DNA of 64,000 bases from Micropterus salmoides. Lineage: Eukaryota; Chordata; Actinopteri; Centrarchiformes; Centrarchidae. Position numbers and translations under genes: made by a program. Below, piece by piece: positions 11,728 to 24,600 of this stretch. Numbering within the stretch: the stretch's first letter is position 1; the number at the start of each line of letters is the position of its first letter. The stretch lies in contig NW_024041039.1 of assembly GCF_014851395.1 (NCBI RefSeq), forward strand, positions 11,502,513-11,566,512, read 5' to 3'. A model generated the notes under the pieces. It saw nothing but the letters and a program-made list of their open reading frames with translations, made no database searches and was not told where the DNA came from.

Positions 11728-13240
11728 AGAAAGGGAACCTCAGATATAAGTGTCCGGGACTGGGATGACTTGATATAGACATCAACAGCAATTAACCCAA
11801 ATATCAGGGGTTTGCTTGATAATACAAGCAGCTGTCTGAGGGGACTGGAGAAGAAGAATGGATTGTGAGGAGTGCAAAGGACTTCTTCAGGACCATGGTG
11901 CTGTAGGGTTATGAACAAACTGAGCTGCTAGCAGACTGTCAGTGGCAAATGGCAAGGAAGAAGAACCATTTGCTGCTTATTTACTCAGCAGTGACCAATT
12001 AATTGGTCCTCACACAGGTTTGGACATGGATTATGTGGTGCACTCAGAGTACAGGGTATTTGGAGCAGTACAATAGATGCAGATTAAATGTTGTGCTGTC
12101 ATGTGTGAATGACTTCTATGGAGAACAGAGTGAGCTGTTTTGCCTGCAGGTTCAACAGTCGAGTTCCACAGGAAATGACAGTGCTGTTGGACATATGACA
12201 CTTAAATTGTCTTTTATTGACAATAAGTATCATGTTCAATATTATGAATGAAGTTTATTTTTTGTTTACAGTGTTTGTTGAGTTTCCTCATTGTGCAATG
12301 TCTTGAATGTGTGTGGTGTGACACAGATTGCGTTGTCCTGCGGCCAAAAAGAACTGACATAGTGTGACTAGACTGAGTATTTAAAGTGTTTTGACACATT
12401 TACATTTCTATTTCCAATGGATACAAATCCAGATTTTTGGAGTGCTGGATGAATTCATTTACAAATGGTAGTTGAGATTTAATGGATTAAGCACAAACAA
12501 TCTACATATTCCATAACTTATTAGCCATGCTAGCTAGTGGAATGGCTCTAGGGATGGCAAGATCTCAGCAGCTATTTAATGACTTTTCAGACATTGAATC
12601 CTAAATTTTATACTTGGACCTGCAAAATGAGATTCCCCCCAGCCATATTTTGTGTTTAGTGCTAATTAGCTAATGTTAGCATGCTAACAACACTAAGGCA
12701 AGATGGTGAACATGAACACAAATATTATACCTGCTAAACATTAGCATTTTAGCATTGTTATTGTGAGCATGTTGAAGTTAGCATTTAGCTCAAAGTACTA
12801 TTGTGCTTATGCACAGCCTCACAGATTCTTAGTCTTCTTCAACTCAAGGTTCCTGTACAGATTTCATTTTACAATTTCTTACTTTCTCAGGTCTTAATAT
12901 TTTGAACTAGTTTTAGCTGGAGCTCAGTATAACACGTGGTAATGAAGGAGAGGCATAAGAACCACCCTGTATTGGGCCATCATTTGTTTCTCAGGTGTTT
13001 CTCACTCTTAAACCTCATTAGATGGGAAATACGGTATAAATATTATCACATTTTTATGACGCCATTTTCCAGATTCTTCCTAACTTGTGCAAGAGGAAAA
13101 AAGCCCATTAGCCTCAAACACAAATCTTCATCCACTGCTGTATTCACAGTTATGGTTAATGCGTCTGCACCCATCTGGGAGCAAGTTTCAAAGCAAACCT
13201 GAGTCAAATATCCTTCTACACAAAAAGACACAAAACTGAA
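11728..13240. other. tnfsf10 3' UTR and tnfsf10-msl2 intergenic spacer
   Basis: No further coding exon is visible. The 3' end of tnfsf10 could not be placed because no clear AATAAA follows the stop closely. The stretch contains an interspersed repeat at about 12640-12830. tnfsf10 (+) and msl2 (-) are convergent, so both 3' UTRs point into this spacer. Confidence 0.4.
12640..12830. repeat. TTAGC-rich percomorph interspersed repeat
   Basis: The sequence holds GCTAATGTTAGCATGCTAAC, then ATTATACCTGCTAAACATTAGC, then AGTTAGCATTTAGCTCAAAG and CACAGCCTCACAGA. This order matches a well-known abundant percomorph repeat. Its class is not clear to me, and no target duplication was found. Confidence 0.6.
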
Positions 13241-14880
13241 AAAGTAAAAAACTATGATTTAATTCATGTTGTATTACATGTTTCCATATTATGGCAGTGA
13301 ATGTTTCAGCAATAATAAGTCACTCCTCAAACAAGAGCTTTTACATTAAAAAAAAAAAAAAAAACAATACCAAAAACTAATCAGGGTTCAAGTAATGCCC
13401 AAAAGAAATACATTTTGAAACATACACACACGCAGGAAGATAGATCAGATTTTCCGATCATACTGCAATCCACCTGCTACTTCCTGGTTTATGAGTGAAG
13501 AACCAAGGTGTTTGTTTGGTCGGCCTGAGTCCTCTCTCTCCCCTTCAGTCTCTTTTTGGTCACCATGACTGGACTGACAAACATGTTGTAGTTACAGCTG
13601 AGACAGTAAACACAAACACAGACAAAACACAGCCTCGAGTTATAGGAGGGCTTCAAGGTGCTTTAACTAAAACACACAAAAAGACAGAGGTACCAAATCT
13701 CATACATTTGGTATCAAAAATAGTCTCCGAGTGGATCTCCAATCAGTCAGGACACTAAAACAGTTGGGAAAAAAATGCACACATAAAGGATATTTTATCT
13801 TGTTAATGACAACCTATGGCTTCAGTTTATCTAAACACACACACACACACAAAGGCATGTACAATTCCATAAACAAAACCTAACAGTGTAATATTAGAAG
13901 ACAGTTAAAGTTGATATAAATGGCAACACTGTAAACAACTGTGTGTGTGCACGAGAGCTGGGAGGCTCCTTGTTGGGGGCTCCTATTGCTATGGTAACCA
14001 AGAATGGTTTTAGTTGTAATTTGGCCAATCAATCAACCTAAGTGCTTACAAACCACCAGACGCCTCCCCACTGACATTACAGTAAATCTCAGCAGGCGCA
14101 TACACACTCACACTTACATACAAACTGCGGAGCCAGCCAAGTGCTTTGACATTATCTTGCTGCCTGTACAATGCCTGCATCAGTCAAGTTCATTAAGACA
14201 AATTCATTATTAGTTGACAGTACTTGGATTGAGTGAGTTAACGAGCTAGAAAGGCATACAGTCTTGTGTGAGACAGAACTTCTCCAAAGATTAATCATAA
14301 GATTCATTCACAATTAAGGAGTGAACACATACAGGGTTAAGGATTAGTAAGGGCCGTCCTAATACCAATGATGCATTGCATTTCTTAAACATACATGGAG
14401 TAATACTCAAACATGGAATATGCTGACAGGTGACTTGAGATATAGATAGATAATGATGCCGTTTTTTGTTATCGTTATGCACCAATAATCACACATACGC
14501 ACACACTCCAATCTATAATTGTGTGCACACACTAACAAACACAAAACCTGGTATGGGTTCCTGTTGCCTCTTACAGTATGTCTGTGGTCTATGAACAAAA
14601 AGCACCTCTGAAGTACAGAACAGCCTTGGAACCAAGTAGAAGTGTTTAACTACAGGCAGGCAACAATACACACCAGCACACAGGCACAATACAGGAGACT
14701 TTGGCACACCCATGCTAGTCTTACTACTCAGCATTTCCAACACAGAAGAAGAGCAGGTTACAGGACAGGACAGACCCATAGCTGCCTTAGATATTTGGGG
14801 GGTTGTCTGAGAGACACAATGATCAGTCATCACATTCAATCAGCACCGAGCTGTCTGTTTTGTTTTTGAGTCCCAGCCTC
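13241..14880 (-). other. Probable msl2 3' UTR
   Basis: About 1.6 kb downstream of the msl2 stop with no other gene. The variant poly(A) signal ATTAAA lies on the - strand at 13258-13263. An A-rich run at about 13349-13366 and a short (AC)n at 13831-13851 lie inside. The UTR extent is inferred from the signal. Confidence 0.4.
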
Positions 14881-17800
14881 TCATCCAATCAGCAGCTCCA
14901 GGCTGTCCTCATAGTTGGACTCTTGTGGGGGGCTGGGGGACAGGTAGGCCGTGGTCACGGGGGCCCCCGTTGCTGTGGCAACATTGAGGAGGCTGTTCGC
15001 TCGGATGCTGGTGGTCGCCGGGTTGCGGAGTGCCGCAGCCGCTGTGATGCTGGTGAGGTTGATGCCGAGTGTGAGCCGCGTCTGCTCCAAGGCTTTCTCT
15101 GGCACAGCGAAGGCCTCTAGCTTTTTCTCACCGTTGGCCATGTAGGAGTTCTGGCAACCTCGACAGATACAATCCAGACATGCCTGAGAAACATGACAAA
15201 AATAGAGGAGGAACGTTAGTGTATTTGCATCACACTGTCATATAAAAACTGCAAAATTATCTCTGCTCCAACCTCAGACTGATTTTGAGAAATTAATTAA
15301 TAAGAACATCCTGGTAGTGCATTCATTCAAACGTGCAGTTTAGACAAATGTTCTTCTCTTTGAAAATGTGGTTTAAAAATGATTTCATCTTTACCTTAAA
15401 ATGGAAGCTTTAAGACAGGTCTTAAATTTTATAATTTGGTCATTTCAATTCACATTAGTTGTCTCAGCAACAGCTATTTTCCCAGCGGTCCATTTAAAAA
15501 AAATAATAAAATAAAATAAAATAGCATTATAGTTTTACAATCGATTGTTACACTTACACTACACCACAAATTGTTACAACACGTAATCACAAGATACCAT
15601 TACACTACTGAAGTGTAAACATTCCATATATGCAGTGGCCATAGTCTCACCTTGCGGTTTGAGTAACAAGGACAGCGCTGCCCCCTGCAGGTCAACACAG
15701 AAGGATTCTGGGTGGCCCTGCCACACTTGCATCCTTTCTTCTCCACTGGCTTCTTATATGGAGGCCTGACAGGCGCTGGGGGCACAAGGCAGCCTGACAT
15801 CAACCGTTGGTCTTTGCCATCCTTGGTCTTGGAGCCTCCACCAGTGCGGGCCTTTGCATGGGGCTTCTTAGGGCCCGGATCGACATGCTTCCTGGCACTC
15901 TTATTGTGGTTCAGTACAGGGCGACTGGCTTTGGGAGGCGCCCCATTATGAAGGGATGAGTATGTGTGTGCTGGTACAGTTAAGGGGGGTGTGGGTGGTT
16001 GCGTATGCAATGTCTGAGCGGGGTTTGGAGTGTGTAGCTGTGAAGAGGAACCCTGCAGGATGGAGGCGATAGGGAGGGGTTTCACCTTTTCCCTGTCACT
16101 CTCTGAACGAGATCGTTTACGTTTAAGGCGGACTGGCGGGGGCTTGGAGTTTGGAGGAGGATCATAGGAAGATGTGTGTATGTAAGCACCATGGCTTGAC
16201 ACTGTGCTAGTCCTGTCTGTTCGTGTCTGTGTGTAGTTATGAGCTGCATCCAGCTGTATGTACATTTGAGCATGTGCTCTGTCCGTGCTTATGTGTGTGT
16301 GGGTTCTTTCTGGCTGTGTATGAGGAGAATCTCGACCGGGCTGAAGAGGATCCAAAGTCTGTAACACCTCCTCCACACTTAGAAGCAACACCTCCCCCTC
16401 CTCCAGCTCCCTGCTGCTAGATCCCCCATCCCTGAGTGAGCACACAGTGCCTGGAGTTGGGGCTAACGGTCCAGTGGTCAGACTCAGTTCCAGACCACCA
16501 CAACCAGTATTGGACACAGACAGGCCTGCCTGTGGCTGCTCCTCTACCAGCTCGCATACTTCCAGCTCAGGAGACGAGGGATCCAGGTCCTCCAGCACTT
16601 CTCCATTGCATTCCTGTGGTCCATTGGAACAGGGAGGATCAGAGGAGGAGCTCTGTGGTACAGCTGACAGCTCTGCAGGAGCAGGTGGTGCCTCTGTGGG
16701 GGTAAGGGACTCAGGGGCAGAGGGATTCACATCTTCTTGTGCTAGGCCTGGGTCCTCTATCTCTATTTCCTCTTCGTGTGATATTAGCGCTTCCTCCAGC
16801 AAGGCCATAACCTCTGGAGACCCTCCTACATGGCTGCTGATTGGCTGCAGCAACGGTGAATGAGTTACATAGAGGCAGAGCTTCCTGTAGCATTGCACCA
16901 GCAAACAGAGCTGTTTGTTCTCCTGGAAACAGGAATAGTCCTTACAGCGGCTGCATGACGACCTGATCTGCATCTTCTGGCCTTTACAACCCGAGCAGAC
17001 ATAATGCTGACACTCTGGATGTGTTGGGGAAATGGGATCCTGGAGCAGTTTACCTGAGACAAAAACATGAGCGAGTTGTTAATCTATGTGTTAATCCACT
17101 TTTCACTTATGTACGGAACAACAAAGTTGTTATCAAGAGATTCAGGGGAATCAAAGGTTTCAAAGGTTCTGAAATAGCTGTCCGGAAATGTGTAGTTAAA
17201 TGGATTCCCCTGAATGAGAAATGATGGGGACATGGAAAGTTCATAGGTTGACGAATGTGGACCAATCGTTGGGATGCGCACACTCCAGCACGTGATTAAT
17301 TGTGAGCATGTTAATCAGTCATCTTCATAACAACTTTGTTGAAGAGGAATATGAAAATGAATTTTTTTTTTTTTAAATGGTCTTCCATGAGGATCGAACT
17401 CACAATCTTAAGACTAAAAGGTCAGGTACCCTACTCGGTGAGCTAATCAGTGACACTAGATCCACCTTGAAATTACCATTAAGAAACGTTCTTGCCAACC
17501 CCTGTGTTAAACTACTGTTTTTTTATCTCGAAAAAATTCTCGTTATCATGAGAAAACAGAGTTAAATAAAGATATGAATCGATGGCCGCTTAGGGCTTCC
17601 ATACTTATGTACACCAAAGATAGTACTATCAACTAGCTGCACAAGAGTCATTTAAAGTCATGTCCATTCACTGTCATGCCTCTACAGAAACAGCTCCAAT
17701 TACCATTAGAATTGATTAATCTGCTAATTATTTTCCCAATTAGCCACTTGGTCTGTAGAACATTAAAAGACAATTTCCCAGAGTGACTTCTTCGTATACT

Positions 17801-18543
17801 TTGTTCAATCTGGGATTCTGATCATATTTATACATTTCATGTTGGTGTTTCTCATACCTTTTAAAAAACATATCTGTCCCAGTTTATTAACATAAACAAA
17901 GACTCCAACCTGTGTAATCATTATGTTCACATTACTGACTTTTACTGCTTACACCACCCAACCTGTAAATATTGCATGAAAGCACAAATAAATCATGCCA
18001 AAAACACCACTGAACAATCGAGAGAGGTCAGAAATACTACCATGGCATTCTGTCAACATTATCCATCTCTAAATACAAGCTGTACCAGCAAACGGAGTGG
18101 GCAAATAAAGCATGAATAGAAAACACATGGCTCTGCAGCAGACACAACAACAGAGGAGTGATCTGTCTTGACAAGAGGACAGATGACTGGGGCTCTGCCT
18201 CGGTTGCTATGGAGACGACGGCGGTGAGCACTACAAATCGTGTCAACTGCTGCGAGCACACGCACGCCCACGGACACTTCAGTCAATATGAATACTAACG
18301 TTATGATCACTCACTTTTATCAATGTGAAAGTCATTTGTGGTACTGATGATAGTCTTGCAATGTAGTGAAACAATACGACAAATATTTTCAGGATGCTTA
18401 CCACAGACAAGGCATGCGAGGGACTGTCGGAAGACAGGCAGTAGCTTGTACATCTCTGCGAAGGTGTGAGGCTGCCGCGGGTCACACTGCAGCACGGCCC
18501 GGCTGGCGGACACGTACAGAGCGGTTGCATTAACGGGGTTCAT
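14881..18543 (-). CDS. msl2: MSL complex subunit 2, RING E3 ubiquitin ligase
   Basis: Three exons on the - strand: 18402-18543, 15651-17053, 14881-15183. Phases close to 615 residues; human MSL2 has 577. The N-terminus starts MNPVNATALYVSASR, as in vertebrate MSL2. The RING finger has C44, C47, C62, H64, C67, C70, C81 and C84. A long low-complexity middle carries the conserved LLLSVEEVLQ and KRSRSESD blocks. A C-terminal cysteine-rich CXC domain follows (C489, C491, C503, C508, C510, C517, C520, C522, C525) and is split by the last intron after SNRK. In vertebrates MSL2 with MSL1 ubiquitinates histone H2B, and the MSL complex with MOF acetylates H4K16; the CXC domain binds DNA. The middle region is the main source of the extra length. 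Human MSL2 is also next to PCCB. The identification is secure; whether it is teleost msl2a or msl2b is not decided. Confidence 0.95.
17378..17456 (-). pseudogene. tRNA-derived pseudogene or SINE head with CCA and poly(A)
   Basis: On the - strand the sequence has an A-box-like TTAGCTCACCGAGTAGG and a perfect B-box region GAGTTCGATCCTC. The T-arm pairs as GTGAG/CTCAT around a seven-base loop. It ends GGAAGACCA followed by TTT and a run of 13 A. The acceptor stem pairs poorly and the anticodon arm is degenerate, so it is not a functional tRNA. A 3' CCA plus A-tail suggests reverse transcription of a mature tRNA or a tRNA-derived SINE. It lies in msl2 intron 1. Confidence 0.5.
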
Positions 18544-21500
18544 AGCGGTGTACTCCGCAGCCTCGGGGAAACACGGCCCGGGAAAAAATCCAACCACTCT
18601 CTGCAACGGAGCTCAAGATAGCCAAGTCTCAGAGTGGATGGAGGGAGTATAAACTGGCCTGGCAGAGCAACAATCAGACACTCCAGCGTGTCAATGCAGA
18701 CATATGAATTAATAATAGACACAATAATAGACAACGAACATGGTGAAGTGGTTATCACTAGACGCGCACAACGTTAGCTCGGCTAGCTATAGTTAGCATC
18801 ACCGGTTCGTAGTCGCTCCAATTCATCGACGAGCTTTCATATCACAAATAAAGTTTCTCTTAATTCGGACCAATTAGACCTTAGGTTACAATTCCTTACA
18901 TTATCCCTAACGCTACCTCACAGCTAACAGTGAATCAAACGGTCAAACGACCCATGATCAAAAGGTTAGCATTATGTAGCTACAGTTAGCTTACGATATC
19001 AGCCAATCGTTCTACACGAGAGATGGTCGAAGTTAGACATAGCGCACATTTGCTATTCAACACTGTGTCCTCGTCGATGCCTAATTGAACAAAGAGTTCC
19101 TCAAAAGATCACACATTCGTTTGGTTAGCAATTAGCTACCAGACCCCAGGCGCGCACTTGATGTAAACAAGGCTAACCAGTTAGCGTTAGCATGGCTAGC
19201 CAAATTAGCTAGCGAAAATCCAAGCGTATCACTACCCCCCTCTAGAGCCGCCTTATACCTCACGCGTAGGAGGGAAATAAAAACTGTAAATTGAAATCCT
19301 GCGATTTTTATACGTTTTGCTATAATACTTGGAGAGCATCGACCGGAACATAGCTAACTACTCGTTTTACAAATGCATCAATCATTCGATTTTCCACTTT
19401 TCCTCGCATCAACCCCTCTCCCCAGGCATGATCATCTCGCGAGACTTCGCCTAGTTACCCTGGTTACTGTAGTGTACGAAGGGATCACATTCTACTCTGA
19501 ACAATACACACCACACACACTTTCTTTACTTGCTGCCATAACCAACACAACAACTTGCCAATTAAAAGTAGTAATTACTTAATTATTTAAAGAAGAGTGT
19601 AAGAAATTAGACTGACTTGAATTAGGATCGAAGCATCGAGCTATATCATCAGCTTTTACCAGTTCCAGACCGCAGCTGGTGGGTGAAACTCAACTAACAA
19701 CAAACACTGAATATCAGGTTGCAAGTGTTGGTGCCACTGACTGTGTGGTTGCTATTATTATAGAAAATATCAAAAGTGAATAGGCTTACATCCATTTTTA
19801 TTCTGTTGTTTACTGAATTGTCTGTGTCAGTTCTATTCATTTATTACCATGGAATAATCAGAAATTAGAAAAACTTGGAGCATAGATCGAGGAGGGGAAA
19901 TTGTTGTGACACAGTTGCAAACATTGCACATCAAGTCATAAAGGAATAGAAATAATAATAGAAAGTTGATAAGTAAAGAAGTATATAAATATAAGATATA
20001 AAGAAAAAATATGAAGGAGAGTGTGGATATGTACAATATTTACATTATTAACAGTATGTAATGATGAACAGAAGTAGTGAATAAATAGTAGTAGCCCAGT
20101 AATAATAAGTACTGGTAGGATTGATGTGGAATGGATTACAAATCCTTAAAAGAAATCCTCAAAGCATATTGCACAATGAATATTAAAACAGAAAACACTG
20201 CACATTAAGTATTAAAACAGATAATACTGCACATAATGTGAAGTATTGCACTATAAGGTCCAGTGTAATAACTATGGGTATGTGTGTCTGACACAATAAA
20301 AGTAATAGTTTGTACAGTATTAATTTGTACAGTTTTAGGGTAACTTGGCCTAGGCTGGGCAATATGGCCAAAAATGTTATCATGATAAAAAATAATCATA
20401 TAATTCCATATTGCTAATTCTCACAATAAATGTCAAATCATTAATTCTTTCAAGTTTAAAGACTGATTTTTGACCTGTCCTGACTGAAAGCTGAAGAAAC
20501 CAAATGGTTAATTGTGGTTTTAAACTAGTCTTTATGGTCAGAACATGGAAAACACTTGCCAAACAGTGGGCCAGCTAACAAATTTGTTACAATTATGATA
20601 TCATCTTTTTTTTCAACAAATATGCATGAGTAAAATTAAGTAAAATCTTTTTTCACTCCGTTTTCCTCAACAATTTTTTTTATTATTCTATTACTGCAGT
20701 GTTTACAATTAGTAATAGCCATTGAAGGCATGGTGAAAGGTACACTTACCATTTTTTCCTACCGCATCTCAGGTACGGTGGACCTTGAGTAAAGATATTT
20801 TTGTCAAACTACTTTTTCCAAGGCCAAGACCTTCAAGCTCAAATTATGACTTTTTTAGGACTAAAAACTCACATGTTCTAAAATGACTAAAAGATTACAA
20901 ACTGCTCCTCCTACCCTGTGAATGACACTATGTTCTTCAATGCAGAATTAAGTCAGGTACAGTTGAGAACGTTTTTGTATTATATGTCTATGTGTATATT
21001 GTGCTATTCAGTTGAGGCAGTAGGCTACTTCCCGTGGACTCCAGTGATCCTAGAAATGTAGTTGTTTCCCAGACTATTTTCTTATGCAATATCTGGTCTG
21101 CTTATAACCTCGCCTTTATACAGATAAATATGTTTAAGTCATAATTATAACACATATTACATAGGGTTCTACAGGTCAACATATTACTCTTATAAAAGAG
21201 GGTCAGTAAGTAATTGAATGCTTGTCGTGAAAATCAATACATTATGCACGGTCATTATTTTGCCCTATTTTAAACTGTCAGGCAGTCCTTACCTCCGGGT
21301 CGCCAACAGGCTCTGTCGATCAAGTTGTTATATTCCCGTGCATTTTCGGGGAATATTAGTGATAGAGACCCCTAACTGAGAAAGAGGCCAACCGGAAACG
21401 CTAAATTCAGGGAAAACTTATCCTAATAGCTTGACTTTCATATTTCAGCCTTCGGCGAACTACAGGAAAACTTGTTCCCCTCGAGGTCCCGCCCATTATA

Positions 21501-21615
21501 CCAAGCTTCGTTTTCCTTCTTTCTTATTGGTTATGAGAGCTCGCCCCCATTTGGTATTGGCTCAAAATTCTGTCTTTCATTTCCTGCCCGCTGTCACCAG
21601 AGAACACGCAGGGCA
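18544..21615. other. Divergent promoter and spacer between msl2 and pccb
   Basis: The two genes are transcribed away from each other and share this 3.1-kb spacer. The msl2-proximal part (about 18540-19450) is unusually rich in GCTAGC and GTTAGC words. A truncated MITE lies at about 20351-20690. A GC-richer stretch directly precedes pccb. No coding exon is visible in between. Confidence 0.5.
20351..20690 (+). mobile_element. hAT-like MITE, copy 1 (3' truncated)
   Basis: Begins TAGGCTGGGCAATATGGCC and runs collinear with the complete copy at 52405-52872 for about 300 bp. Shared words include ATGTCAAATCATTA, TTTCAAGTTTAAAG and GGTTAATTGTGGTTTTAAAC. The homology fades near 20690, before the second terminal repeat. 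It has no coding capacity. Confidence 0.75.
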
Positions 21616-24600
21616 ATGATGGCGGCTTTCAGTGTGGCTCGAAGCAGCTGCGGACTAATAAACGGGTTGAGGATATCTTACAGGAGTTTAGCGCCAGTAA
21701 AACATGGCGCAGTCGCTGCCGCAGTGCCGCAGACGAACCTGCTACGGGACTGCCGCTGGTATTCCGTCAGCCACCTCTCCGTAAAGGAGAGGATTGACAA
21801 GAAACGGAAGGCGGCGCTAGTCGGGGGAGGTCAGAAGAGAATAGATGCACAACACAAAAGGGTAAAGTCAGCTAAAATTGACTTACTTTCTTTTATGTTC
21901 ACCTGCATTTACGCTAGCATGTGTGCGTTTAAATGACTTAAAGCTTCAAATACATGACAGCTAGAGTAACGTTAGTTGAGGTGTGCAATGCGTGGCGCAT
22001 GGGCTCCAAGTCAACGGTTAACTTACTGCTGGAGTCTTTAACTTCTAACTCTCAGTGGCACTTTCAGGAATGTCCTATGTTGAACATCCACCTGGCTGAT
22101 CCCCAGTGCCCTTGAGCAAAGAATTAATCCTCTAACAACTTCATGTAGAAGTTCCACTTGGCAGATTTTAACTCTGATAAAAATGATAAAATTGCAGTGT
22201 CCACAGCCCAATGTGAAGGACGAAAGTCAGACAACTTGACATGTGACCTATTTCACTATAATAATAATTCTTTCTGGTTATGACCAGTCCTGATTTGTTT
22301 GCACAAATTAATGTAATAGTTGGAGGGATGGTCAGATGTTATGCTGTTTTGCTCAGTGAAATCCATAGATGTAACTTGGTCAGTAAACCTATAGAAGTAG
22401 GTGATATCAACAAAACCCTCTGTAGAAAATATTTAGGGGAAACACAGACTGGAATGTAAATTAAATACCTAACAAACCCAGGTACTAAACTCATATAAAA
22501 TTAAGTATTGCCATACAGCAGCCCTTCTGAACAATAGACAGCATTGGCCACAATAGACTAATACACCCAGAGACATTAAAGGGATAGGTTCCACATTAAA
22601 AGGAGTATGGCAAAATCTCTAATGAGTGACAAATTTGTATTGTGTCGTCGGAACAAGCAACTGTAGTGTAGTGTTCTTCAATTCAAGTAAATGTGTAGTA
22701 ACTCAGTGTTATGTATTGCAGGGTAAGCTGACAGCCAGGGAGCGAGTGGAGCTCCTGCTGGACCCCGAGTCCTTTGTGGAGTCGGACATGTTCGTTGAGC
22801 ATCGCTGCTCTGACTTCAACATGGAGCAGGATAGAAACAAGGTAACAGGGAGGGCGCACACAGGCCACAACTCAGCAACATCATGCTTTATACACTGGAA
22901 ACGTTTCTTCTTCTGGGGTTTAAAATATTAATTGTCTTGATATTTTTCTCTCTCTGTCATAGTTCCCGGGTGACAGCGTTGTGACAGGCCGAGGCAGGAT
23001 CAATGGCAGGCTGGTTTATGTATTCAGTCAGGTATAATGTGTAATTATACTGTAACAATACTACATTGTGGCAGTACACAGCAGCTTGGTTTCACCTGTA
23101 TAATATTTTTTTCATCTTGCCCTTTTCTGTTTTCTTTCAGGACTTCACAGTGTTTGGCGGCAGTCTGTCTGGAGCTCATGCACAGAAGATCTGTAAGGTA
23201 AAAAAACTGAGATACTGAGAGTCTTTTTCCCTCAGTAAAAGGTCCTTGTTGACAATGAGACTTAATGTCTGTGGGTGTACTTGAATTTTGTTTATGCTTC
23301 TTCTTATTTGATCTCAGACTGTTCAAATACTCATTTGAATGTTCAACATATAAATATTCTGTGCTCAGATTATGGATCAGGCCATGACAGTTGGAGCCCC
23401 GGTCATTGGGTTGAACGACTCTGGAGGAGCTCGCATCCAGGAAGGAGTGGAGTCACTGGCTGGATATGCAGATATATTTCTGGTGTGGTTATTTTGTAGA
23501 GTCTTTGTACGACCCTGCTCATTCATTGAAATCTTAATTATACTCAATACATGTACATTATACTTAAAATAATACATACGTTCTGGGTTGAGTAGCAGAC
23601 ACTATAAGCACCACACACTTTTGTGCATTTAACGTATTCCCAATGTTAACATTTTGAAATACATATGGGTGGAGGTTTAAGGTTGTTAGACTCTATAAGG
23701 TAAAGTAAGTAAGTAAAGTTAAGTAAAAACAAAACATTCTCCTTTTCAAGAGGAACGTGTTGGCTTCAGGAGTTGTCCCTCAGATATCCCTCATCATGGG
23801 TCCATGTGCAGGGGGAGCTGTGTACTCGCCCGCCCTGACAGATTTTACCTTCATGGTTAAGGTAAAGAGCTGCACAAAGACAGCTAAAATCCATTTTTTT
23901 ATATTAACTAATCATCTTATAATCAACACTGTCTTTCATTTTTAGCCACAGCAGTGATGCAAAATCAAATGTTTCAGTGTTTGTAAAGTGTCAGCATTCT
24001 TTTAATTTTAGCTTTTCTGCAAATTAAGTAAGCATACCCGTTTCTAAGATTGTATTCTCACAGCTGTGCGCACGTGTGTGTGTGTGTGTGTATAGGACAC
24101 ATCATACCTGTTCATCACAGGACCTGATGTTGTGAAGTCTGTCACCAATGAAGACGTGACTCAGGAGGAGCTCGGTGGAGCCAAAACGCACACCACCGTG
24201 TCTGGTCAGTTAGTTTGTAAAAGCTACATCGCTCCTGATTTTCTTGTTTTGCTTTGTTGAGTTGAGTTTCCTTCCAAAATCAATCTCATGGTGCTTTTGT
24301 CATGTGAAATGTTAAGCTGTAGTAGCCACTGGCTCCGCATCCTGCCTTTGGTTTACGTCCTATTGGCCATATTTCTAACAGCTTTTGAGTGTATGAAAGC
24401 TGATCCAGGATTACTGTTCACATCAACATAAAAGTGAGCAATAACTCATCTGAGATTGTTTGAGTTAAAATATTGTCTTTAAGGTCTTAAACGTGTCTCA
24501 TGTCTTCTACCCAGGAGTGGCTCACCATGCATTTGAGAATGACGTCGAAGCCTTGCTCCACCTGCGAGAATTCTTCAACTTCCTGCCGCTGAGCAATCAG

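Noticed and set aside
14513..14839. 108-residue - strand frame downstream of msl2
   Set aside because: It lies in the msl2 3' UTR beyond the stop codon with no homology that I recognise.
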